6,952 nucleotides of DNA, from positions 1-6,952 of the forward strand of contig JAJQAI010000015.1 in the NCBI GenBank assembly GCA_021203915.1, in the 5' to 3' direction. The stretch is from Prevotella sp. (lineage in GTDB: Bacteria > Bacteroidota > Bacteroidia > Bacteroidales > Bacteroidaceae). Position 1 is the first letter of the stretch. The number at the start of each line of letters is the position of its first letter. Under the pieces are notes generated by a model. That model made no database searches, had not been told where the DNA came from, and was given only the letters and a program-made list of their open reading frames with translations. The translations under genes were made by a program, and so were the position numbers. Of this stretch, positions 1 through 4,887 are shown piece after piece.

Positions 1-661
1 GTGAGCCAACTATCAAGTTTATCCATTTCTTTAAAGCATTTAGCTTGTTTTCAGAAAATTTTAAAGACGATATCCCAAAAGCTACAGCCCAGGCTATAAA
101 CACCGCAGGAATAGCCGAGGCAATTGAAAACAAAAGAGGAAGAATACATCCATAAGAGGTTTTTGCAGATAGTGGCAAAAGTACTCCAAAATATATAAAA
201 GCACTTTCAGGACAAAATGATAGGGCAAGCATCACCCCAAGCAATGTACAGCCTAAGAAACTATAGGATTTCTTTTTGTTAATCTTTAAATTATGGCAGT
301 GGTTTTCCTTATGATAAAATTCAATGATAAGCATCAATATACCCACTATAATTAGTAATATACCTAGAATCTTCTCGCCCCACTCACCAAAGATTTCAGT
401 AAGGTGAATAAATTCTGCACCACTTTGAAGTATGAGAGTGATTAAAACACCAAGTAGGCAAAAGGCAAGAATTCTACCTAGAGCAAAGAAAAGACCACCA
501 TGAAATACTCTTTTTGGATTTTCAACATCTCTTGAGATATATCCCATCGCTGCTATGTTCGCAGCTAAAGTGCAAGGATGGATACTCACTATTAGACCAA
601 GCAAAATAGATGTAACAATGGGTAAAGAGCTACTAACGATAATGTTTTGGATTAAATCCAT
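1..661 (-). CDS. CcdA/DsbD-fold membrane permease, ArsG-like (3' end outside window)
   Basis: This reading frame is open from an ATG at 661 down to the window edge, giving 220 codons with no stop. The product is a polytopic inner-membrane protein with hydrophobic segments at about residues 13-27, 56-78, 97-114, 136-163, 171-196 and probably one starting near 213. A Cys after the first segment (IHPC, Cys30) and a Cys in the fourth (SFCPES, Cys150) sit where CcdA/DsbD proteins carry their redox pair. The phrase NIAAMGYISRD and the FCPES...GVLLPLS block resemble, from memory, the Bacteroidetes permeases annotated as ArsG (aromatic arsenical efflux), a branch of this fold. The loop at 116-124 is rich in His and Cys. 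A near-ideal promoter lies just upstream, leaving a leader of roughly 20 bases. Alternative readings are a plain CcdA-type thiol-disulfide carrier or a TauE/SafE-like exporter. The fold is fairly secure; the substrate is not. Confidence 0.75.
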   Translation of the reverse strand, partial: MDLIQNIIVSSSLPIVTSILLGLIVSIHPCTLAANIAAMGYISRDVENPKRVFHGGLFFALGRILAFCLLGVLITLILQSGAEFIHLTEIFGEWGEKILGILLIIVGILMLIIEFYHKENHCHNLKINKKKSYSFLGCTLLGVMLALSFCPESAFIYFGVLLPLSAKTSYGCILPLLFSIASAIPAVFIAWAVAFGISSLKFSENKLNALKKWINLIVGS

Positions 662-689
662 AAAATGAAGAATTCCTAAAGTTTTAGAG

Positions 690-721
690 CAAATTTAGTT
701 TAAGTATAGCAAAAAGCCAAA
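690..721 (-). promoter_or_regulatory. Bacteroidetes-type promoter for the ArsG-like gene
   Basis: On the minus strand a TTTG (-33 element, 718-721) is followed after exactly 20 bases by TAAATTTG (-7 element, 690-697). This matches the Bacteroidetes housekeeping sigma consensus TTTG-N19-21-TAnnTTTG at every fixed position. The predicted transcription start is near 683, about 22 bases before the ATG at 661. Confidence 0.7.
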
Positions 722-752
722 TTTTTCTTTTAAAGTTAATGATGCTAAGTTT

Positions 753-770
753 TAGAATAACTAGAATAAC
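753..770. repeat. Tandem 9-bp direct repeat, candidate operator
   Basis: The 9-mer TAGAATAAC occurs twice with no gap. It lies about 70-87 bases upstream of the predicted start of the ArsG-like transcript, a position typical of an activator site. No binding protein can be named from the sequence. Confidence 0.4.
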
Positions 771-853
771 AAGGAATATCTAAAATCTTAAAAACATCGC
801 TTAAATTAGGATAAAGTCGTTTTTCAATAAATTCTATTGTAATATTGAGTTAT

Positions 854-874
854 ATCACATTTTGATCACATTTT
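854..874. repeat. Direct repeat with 11-bp period, candidate activator site for rhaD
   Basis: ATCACATTTT occurs at 854-863 and again at 865-874, so the two copies sit one helical turn apart on the same DNA face. A degenerate third copy (CCACACTTTT) starts at 882. The pair lies about 69-89 bases before the predicted rhaD transcription start. Spaced direct repeats are typical of AraC-family activators, and rhamnose genes in Bacteroides are controlled by an AraC-type protein, RhaR. The left copy also forms part of a weak CRP-like pattern (TTGA, six bases, TCACA). Assignment to either regulator is inference. Confidence 0.4.
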
Positions 875-904
875 CTTACAGCCACACTTTTTTGTATCTA
901 AAAT

Positions 905-936
905 TTTCATAGTTAAGAAAAAAAGAATTATTTTTG
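905..936 (+). promoter_or_regulatory. Predicted rhaD promoter
   Basis: TATTTTTG at 929-936 matches the Bacteroidetes -7 consensus TAnnTTTG completely. Twenty bases upstream is TTTC (905-908), one mismatch from the -33 TTTG. The predicted start is near 941-944, giving an unusually long leader of about 120 bases. The imperfect -33 element fits a promoter that needs an activator. Confidence 0.5.
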
Positions 937-940
937 CCTT

Positions 941-979
941 GAGAGAAGAAAGATTTCCCTTTTGGTGGCTTCTTTTCTC
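941..979 (+). promoter_or_regulatory. Stem-loop at the 5' end of the rhaD leader
   Basis: GAGAGAAGAA (941-950) pairs with TTCTTTTCTC (970-979) as a 10-bp stem with a single G-U pair and a 19-base loop. It begins almost exactly at the predicted transcript start. It is not followed by a T-run, so it is not a terminator by itself. A 5' stabilising stem or part of a regulatory leader are both possible. Confidence 0.4.
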
Positions 980-1025
980 ACTAATGGGGACTTTTCTTTC
1001 TTTAAATATCTAAACTAAAAAACCT

Positions 1026-1048
1026 AAAAAAGTCTTTTTGACTTTTTT
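1026..1048 (+). promoter_or_regulatory. Terminator-like hairpin just before the rhaD start
   Basis: AAAAAAGTC (1026-1034) and GACTTTTTT (1040-1048) form a perfect 9-bp inverted repeat with a TTTTT loop. The 3' arm doubles as a U-tract. Only two pairs are G-C, so the hairpin is weak. The 5' arm can also pair with GACTTTT at 989-995, giving mutually exclusive structures. The hairpin ends 16 bases before the ATG and could influence readthrough or ribosome access. Confidence 0.35.
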
Positions 1049-1064
1049 AAAAAAAATAATAACT

Positions 1065-1874
1065 ATGAAAAGTGTACTAGAAGGACGTCCTATTCTTAAG
1101 GAAGAAATTCTCAAAGTTGCCGAAGTAGCTGGTTACTTATGGGAGAAAGGATGGGCAGAACGTAATGGTGGAAACATCACTGTAAACATTACTGAATTTG
1201 TTGATGATGAGATACGCAAGCTACCCGCAATAAGTGAAGTTAAGCAAATAGGAGCATGCTTACCTAAACTTAAGGGCACGTATTTCTTTTGTAAGGGAAC
1301 TAATCGTCGTATGAGAGACTTAGCCCATCATCCAATGGATAATGGTAGCATTATACGTATACTTGACGATTGTTCTAGCTATGTAATAATAGCTGACAAT
1401 CCAGTTAATCCAACTAGTGAACTTCCTTCTCATCTTATGATTCACAATCATTTAATAGAAAAAGGTTCACCATACCGCGCATCTTTGCATACTCATCCAA
1501 TTGAGTTGGTTGCTATGACTCACATCAGAAAGTTCCTTGAAAAGGATGTACTTACTAATTTGCTATGGAGTATGATTCCTGAGACCAAGGCTTTTTGTCC
1601 TCGTGGACTAGGTATAATTCCATACGAGTTACCAGGAAGTGTAAAGCTTGCCGAAGAAACTGTAAAGCAACTTGATGATTATGATGTTGCTATGTGGGAA
1701 AAACATGGAGTATTTGCAATTGATACTGACATTATACAAGCCTTTGATCAAGTTGATGTCTTAAACAAGAGCGCTCTAATCTATATTGCAACTAAGAATA
1801 TGGGATATGAGCCTGAGGGTATGACAAAAGAGCAGATGGCTGAGATGACAAGGGCATTTAATCTCCCCAAATAA
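1065..1874 (+). CDS. rhaD: Rhamnulose-1-phosphate aldolase
   Basis: This cytosolic class II (zinc) aldolase splits L-rhamnulose 1-phosphate into dihydroxyacetone phosphate and L-lactaldehyde, the last dedicated step of L-rhamnose catabolism. The 269-residue product has the family's landmarks: the phosphate-binding RNGGN at 33-37, the catalytic Glu119 in TSELPSH, zinc ligands His142 and His144 in LHTHP, and the third zinc ligand His214 in WEKHGVFA. Length and sequence fit the Bacteroides form throughout, with no sign of damage. The frame is open further upstream to a TTG at 1038, but that codon lies in the loop of a leader hairpin and would add nine residues foreign to the family. The ATG at 1065 (MKSVLEGRP) is therefore the better start. 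The gene has its own promoter and terminator and no rha neighbours in view, so it looks monocistronic. Confidence 0.95.
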   Translation: MKSVLEGRPILKEEILKVAEVAGYLWEKGWAERNGGNITVNITEFVDDEIRKLPAISEVKQIGACLPKLKGTYFFCKGTNRRMRDLAHHPMDNGSIIRILDDCSSYVIIADNPVNPTSELPSHLMIHNHLIEKGSPYRASLHTHPIELVAMTHIRKFLEKDVLTNLLWSMIPETKAFCPRGLGIIPYELPGSVKLAEETVKQLDDYDVAMWEKHGVFAIDTDIIQAFDQVDVLNKSALIYIATKNMGYEPEGMTKEQMAEMTRAFNLPK

Positions 1875-1900
1875 ATAAAGGTGAGAAATCATAATCATAT

Positions 1901-1934
1901 AAATCCTGGTGTTAGTTTTAGCATCGGGATTTTT
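1901..1934 (+). terminator. Intrinsic terminator after rhaD
   Basis: AAATCCTGGTG (1901-1911) pairs with CATCGGGATTT (1922-1932) as an 11-bp stem containing two G-U pairs, with a 10-base loop. It runs into a TTTTT tract at 1930-1934. It starts 27 bases after the rhaD stop and separates rhaD from yjbQ. No convincing promoter for yjbQ was found in the remaining 72 bases. Confidence 0.75.
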
Positions 1935-2006
1935 ATGTGCTTTCTTTTCACGTTTTTTTAAATAAACAATTTAACTCCCACGCTATGGAGAAGATAACTT
2001 TTTTTC

Positions 2007-2420
2007 ATGATATCACAAATAGAAATTCAACTAAGCCCTAAATCAAGGGGGTTTCATTTGATAACAAGTGAAATCTTAAGTAAACTTCCCCCGCTACCCA
2101 AAACGGGTTTGCTTAATTTGTTTATAAAGCATACTAGTTGTGGGCTATGTATTAATGAAAATGCAGACCCTGATGTGCGTCATGATTTAAAACTGATATT
2201 TGATAAGATTATTAAGGAAAATGAATCATATTATCATCACACCTTAGAGGGAAGTGATGATATGCCTAGCCATGCCAAAAGCGTTCTATCTGGCGTTAGT
2301 CTTAGTATTCCAATATCAAATGGACGAGTAAATCTTGGTACATGGCAAGGCATATACCTTTGTGAATATAGAGATTATGGTGGCTCTAGAAGGCTTGTGG
2401 CAACGATAGTAGGGGAGTAG
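2007..2420 (+). CDS. yjbQ: YjbQ/UPF0047 family protein
   Basis: This 137-residue cytosolic protein covers the full length of the YjbQ family (COG0432). Diagnostic blocks are KSRGFHLIT at 12-20, KHTS at 41-44, NENADPDVRHD at 50-60, LEGSDDMPSHAKS at 80-92, GTWQGIYL at 111-118 and GGSRRLVAT at 125-133. Family members are often named secondary thiamine-phosphate synthase because E. coli YjbQ has weak activity of that kind; the physiological reaction is unsettled. Conserved His42, His59 and His89 plus Asp84/Asp85 suggest a metal or phosphate site. An unusual feature is Cys45-Gly-Leu-Cys48, a CxxC directly after the conserved HTS, where E. coli has non-Cys residues. The histidine phosphatase gene follows after 12 bases, so the two are almost certainly co-transcribed. 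The ATG at 2007 gives the canonical family N-terminus. Confidence 0.92.
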   Translation: MISQIEIQLSPKSRGFHLITSEILSKLPPLPKTGLLNLFIKHTSCGLCINENADPDVRHDLKLIFDKIIKENESYYHHTLEGSDDMPSHAKSVLSGVSLSIPISNGRVNLGTWQGIYLCEYRDYGGSRRLVATIVGE

Positions 2421-2432
2421 AAAAAAAATCTT

Positions 2433-2939
2433 ATGACAAAACTTGTTCTTATAAGACATGGACAGACATTTGATAATGTCAATAGGATAATGCAAGGGCA
2501 GACGCAAGGGCAGTTAACTCCTCTTGGCATTGAACAAGCAAAATCAATCTATAAAAATTTAGCTCAACATAAAATTGACTTTTTTATTTCAAGTGATTTA
2601 AAACGCTCGCTAGATACATGTCGTATTATAGCGGAAAGGAGTTCTTCCCAAATTATAGTAACATCCCTTTTAAGGGAACGTGATTGGGGTGGATTCACAG
2701 GAAGATATATACCGGACATTAAAGACGAGAGGTTCCCTGATGATGTTGAGTCAATAGAGGCCTTACTAAAAAGGGCAACTTTATTCTTAAGCTATGTAAG
2801 GGATAATTACTTTGATAAGACAGTTTTAGCTGTCGGCCATGGTATTATCAATAAAGCTATACAAGCTGTTTTCTTTGAAAAACAAATGAGTGAAGTTCCA
2901 CGTATGGAAAACGCTGAAATAAGAGAACTTCTCTTATAA
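2433..2939 (+). CDS. Histidine phosphatase family protein (phosphoglycerate mutase-like)
   Basis: This 168-residue protein of the histidine phosphatase superfamily transfers phosphate through a covalent phosphohistidine. The catalytic core is complete: LIRHGQT at 6-12 with Arg8 and nucleophile His9, Arg58 in SSDLKRS, the likely general acid Glu82 in LRERDWGGFTG, and the second His136 in VGHGIIN. It is short for the superfamily, where many members have about 200 residues, because the segment between Glu82 and His136 that usually forms the substrate lid is brief. The substrate cannot be read from the sequence. CobC-like (alpha-ribazole phosphate), sugar-phosphate or nucleotide phosphatase roles are all possible, and a glycolytic mutase is unlikely at this size. 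It lies 12 bases downstream of yjbQ on the same strand, which suggests a shared role. There is no signal peptide, so it acts in the cytosol. Confidence 0.9.
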   Translation: MTKLVLIRHGQTFDNVNRIMQGQTQGQLTPLGIEQAKSIYKNLAQHKIDFFISSDLKRSLDTCRIIAERSSSQIIVTSLLRERDWGGFTGRYIPDIKDERFPDDVESIEALLKRATLFLSYVRDNYFDKTVLAVGHGIINKAIQAVFFEKQMSEVPRMENAEIRELLL

Positions 2940-2944
2940 AATGA

Positions 2945-2986
2945 AAAGACAACTAGTCAAAAAGATTTCACTAACTAGTTGCCTTT
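2945..2986. terminator. Bidirectional terminator between convergent genes
   Basis: CAACTAGT (2950-2957) and ACTAGTTG (2974-2981) form a perfect 8-bp inverted repeat. After one mismatch the stem extends by AAAG (2945-2948) with CTTT (2983-2986). The loop is 16 bases. The short A and T runs at the stem base supply weak U-tracts in both directions. It lies between the phosphatase stop and the stop of the convergent gene at 3016, as expected for a shared terminator. Confidence 0.55.
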
Positions 2987-3015
2987 CAATCACTAATATA
3001 TTGTATTTACAGATT

Positions 3016-4056
3016 TTATCTATGACCACCGCCATGGCCTCCACCACTGTGGCCACCGCCTCCGCTATGTCCACCGCTACTGTGTCCACCACTTGAATGG
3101 CTAACACTGCCACCACCTCTACTTACGCTGCCGGATGATCTTGAAGAAGATCCACTACTTCTACTAATGCTACTTGAAGAGCCTCTGTTACTTGAGCCAA
3201 ATCCTCTACTTAGGGAAGATCCGCTTGTTCTGCTTGAAGATGGTCTACTTCCCATGCTACTATTTGTGCTTGAGCCTATAGAAGAGCTACCCTTTGGTGA
3301 AAATGTGCTCTTTGGTTGAGATTGTGTTCTGCTACCTCCTAAGTTTCCTTTAGTACCTCTTTGATTAGCTCCTACAGTAGTGCGTGTACTGCTTTCACGA
3401 TTTGTTCTTTGCGTGGAGCTTCCACCTGGACGTGATAATCCTCTAGAGGTTGAACTGCCTTTACTTTGAGTTGAGGAATTATTTTTTTGAGCATTTGCTC
3501 TATTGCTAGAGAAATTTCCTCCACTAGAGTGATTTGAAAAGTCACCACGATCAAAACGATCTCTCATTCCTACGCCATTTCTTTGCCCACCACTGATTGG
3601 ATGAGATTTGTACCAACTTTGCCCCCCATTCATTCTCCAAGCGTGTCCACCTCTATAGCTGTGGAAAATATGTGGGCGTCCGAAATAGAAGAAGTCGCGC
3701 CTTGGATAGTGGGAGTAAATAGCAAAGTGCCATACACCTGAAGCCCAATATAGTGGACGGTAGAAATAACTTGCTGCACAAAAAGCTCTATACTGCCAAT
3801 CTAGAAGAATATAGCTTAAATCAAGGTTACGTGCAGTCCAATATGCACCATATAGGTCATCATATGTGGTTATACTCATGAGATAGTCGAGATTTATCTC
3901 ATATACTGCATCGTATTGTTCTTCTGTTAGATTGAGCTCATATGCCATCTTATCTGTAAGGAATAGAGCTTGCTCACGTGCCTGCTCATAGCTCATTGAT
4001 TTAGCTACTGTGGACATCATGAGAAATATTACTAAAAATGCTATATACTTTTTCAT
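3016..4056 (-). CDS. Secreted protein with Ser/Arg/Gly-rich and His/Gly-rich tail, function unknown
   Basis: The 346-residue product starts with a clear signal peptide (MKKYIAFLVIFLMMSTVA, cleavage near residue 20), so it is exported. Residues 22-65 look helical: LTDKMAYELNLTEEQYDAVY recalls the short helical repeats of Spy/CpxP-like and related Bacteroidetes periplasmic proteins, but no family is assigned. Residues 66-140 are rich in Tyr, Trp and Phe (for example SYFYRPLYW and DFFYFGRP). From about 160 to 315 the chain is low-complexity Ser/Gly/Arg, almost without acidic residues and so strongly basic. The last 27 residues are mostly Gly and Ser with six His (320, 325, 330, 336, 341, 345). 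Proteins with this N-terminal half are recalled from other Bacteroidales as uncharacterised. A metal-binding or polyanion-binding tail is inference. It is read in the same direction as lolA, but a 213-base gap with a terminator-like hairpin suggests separate transcription. Confidence 0.8.
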   Translation of the reverse strand: MKKYIAFLVIFLMMSTVAKSMSYEQAREQALFLTDKMAYELNLTEEQYDAVYEINLDYLMSITTYDDLYGAYWTARNLDLSYILLDWQYRAFCAASYFYRPLYWASGVWHFAIYSHYPRRDFFYFGRPHIFHSYRGGHAWRMNGGQSWYKSHPISGGQRNGVGMRDRFDRGDFSNHSSGGNFSSNRANAQKNNSSTQSKGSSTSRGLSRPGGSSTQRTNRESSTRTTVGANQRGTKGNLGGSRTQSQPKSTFSPKGSSSIGSSTNSSMGSRPSSSRTSGSSLSRGFGSSNRGSSSSISRSSGSSSRSSGSVSRGGGSVSHSSGGHSSGGHSGGGGHSGGGHGGGHR

Positions 4057-4269
4057 AACTGTAATTTTTTATCCTTTTTTTCTTTTGGGCAAATAATATA
4101 AGAGGTTTTTCTCATATATCATAAGCTTAAAGCTTTTCTTTACCAATGCAAAGAAAAGGATAAAAAAATACATACTAAAGGGCTTTTCCCTATGTTAAGC
4201 GGGGAAAATCCCTATTTTAAAACTTCTTGGGAAAAACAATAAAGTCTAGAAGAGAAAAAGTATTATATT
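4057..4269. other. Intergenic region between lolA and the His-rich protein gene
   Basis: There is no coding sequence here. Besides the terminator-like hairpin (4179-4213), the region has a perfect 14-bp inverted repeat: TTTTTTATCCTTTT at 4065-4078 and AAAAGGATAAAAAA at 4154-4167, with 75 bases between the arms. Inside it are smaller symmetries, including AAGCTT-A-AAGCTT at 4123-4135. A weak promoter-like pair on the minus strand is TTTG (4149-4152), 19 bases, then TAAGCTTA (4122-4129), which matches four of six fixed -7 positions. The promoter of the downstream gene is therefore uncertain. Confidence 0.4.
4179..4213 (-). terminator. Terminator-like hairpin after lolA
   Basis: On the minus strand AGGGATTTTCCC and GGGAAAAGCCCT form a 12-bp stem with one A-G mismatch and an 11-base loop. 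A run of seven T follows about 10 bases later (plus-strand 4162-4168). It lies 56 bases beyond the lolA stop. The gap before the T-run is longer than in a classical intrinsic terminator, so an operator or processing site is an alternative. Confidence 0.5.
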
Positions 4270-4872
4270 TTATCTAAGGTCAATAACCTCAGCTCCAGGG
4301 TAATCTTTAGAGTTAAAGCGGAAGAAAGAATCCTCATAAGAACCCGCTTTAAAGTTCGATATTGTTATCGTCGACCATGCTCCAGAGCGAAGAATCCTTA
4401 TCTCTTGTGGCTGATAGCTCTTGTTAACGGTTATATACATCTCTTTGATGGAAAGCTTTTCATCTGTGGCCTCAAGATGAATTTCCCACCCAGAAGAAAG
4501 CGTTTTTTGGCTCAATTTATAACCACTTTTATAGATGTTTATAAACTTATATGGATTCATGGATTGTTGTTGCGTCTCCGATGGAGTACTTACATTGACC
4601 TCTTGGGATGATTTCATATAAGTCCATTGTGTCTTTCCATCATACCACATAATGGCTTGAGGGGTTTGGGCTTGGAACATACCACCTTTAATGGTTATGG
4701 TACCAGAGGTGTTGCCTATTTTTCCTGACATGGTGAAATTAGCACTTGCACCAGTCTTATTCCCTATTACTGCTGCCACCTTATCAAGAGTGGCTCTAGC
4801 TTGAGAATCACTTTGTGCTGATATTGTACAGCAAATCAAAACCGTAATAATGGATAAATATAATCTTTTCAT
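4270..4872 (-). CDS. lolA: LolA-like outer-membrane lipoprotein carrier
   Basis: This is a predicted periplasmic chaperone that carries lipoproteins from the inner membrane towards the outer membrane. The 200-residue product has a signal peptide (MKRLYLSIITVLICCTISA, cleavage near 19-20). The mature part is a LolA/LolB-type half-barrel: a helix near 22-37, then alternating beta strands with the motif MWYDGKTQWTYM at 75-86, EVNVSTPS at 91-98, NPYKFINIYKSGY at 106-118 and the closing KDYPGAEVIDLR at 189-200. Length fits Bacteroidales members. The frame can be extended three codons upstream to a TTG at 4881, but the ATG at 4872 directly opens a normal signal peptide and is preferred. It starts 15 bases after the ftsK stop and is surely in the same operon, an order recalled from other Bacteroidales. 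The two Cys at 14-15 do not form a proper lipobox, so it is probably not a lipoprotein itself. Confidence 0.88.
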   Translation of the reverse strand: MKRLYLSIITVLICCTISAQSDSQARATLDKVAAVIGNKTGASANFTMSGKIGNTSGTITIKGGMFQAQTPQAIMWYDGKTQWTYMKSSQEVNVSTPSETQQQSMNPYKFINIYKSGYKLSQKTLSSGWEIHLEATDEKLSIKEMYITVNKSYQPQEIRILRSGAWSTITISNFKAGSYEDSFFRFNSKDYPGAEVIDLR

Positions 4873-4887
4873 AGAATTCAAATAAAA

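Larger units (their letters stand above)
722..1064. other. Divergent intergenic region between the ArsG-like gene and rhaD
   Basis: This stretch holds no convincing coding sequence on either strand. It contains upstream DNA for both divergent genes, two unrelated direct repeats (753-770 and 854-874), the rhaD promoter (905-936) and a structured leader of about 120 bases. The final 25 bases before the rhaD ATG are almost entirely A and T, as is usual for translation start regions in this phylum. Confidence 0.7.

Noticed and set aside
846..860. CRP-like palindrome (TTGA, six bases, TCACA) upstream of rhaD
   Set aside because: The left half-site matches poorly, and the stronger pattern is the direct repeat of ATCACATTTT that includes the right half.
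1996..2003. TAACTTTT as a possible -7 promoter element for yjbQ
   Set aside because: It ends only three bases before the start codon and has no TTTG at the proper distance upstream.
1985..2041. 18-codon open frame starting at an ATG upstream of yjbQ and overlapping its start
   Set aside because: It is in a different frame from yjbQ, is very short and has no initiation signal beyond the ATG. A leader peptide cannot be excluded but is not supported.
2316..2507. 63-codon minus-strand open frame
   Set aside because: It lies antisense across the end of yjbQ and the start of the phosphatase gene, both of which are clear family members. It has no recognisable domain.
2934..3116. 60-codon minus-strand open frame rich in Val and Ala
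   Set aside because: It is an alternative frame of the repetitive 3' end of the His-rich protein gene; its monotony comes from the Gly/His codon repeats.
3020..3130. Possible CRISPR-like or satellite repeat made of short CCACC-containing units
   Set aside because: The units are irregular and in frame; they simply encode the Gly/His/Ser tail of the secreted protein.
3372..3554. 60-codon minus-strand open frame
   Set aside because: It is nested in another frame of the low-complexity Ser/Arg region of the gene at 3016-4056 and has no independent support.
4405..4611. 68-codon plus-strand open frame
   Set aside because: It is antisense to the well-conserved core of lolA and resembles no known protein.
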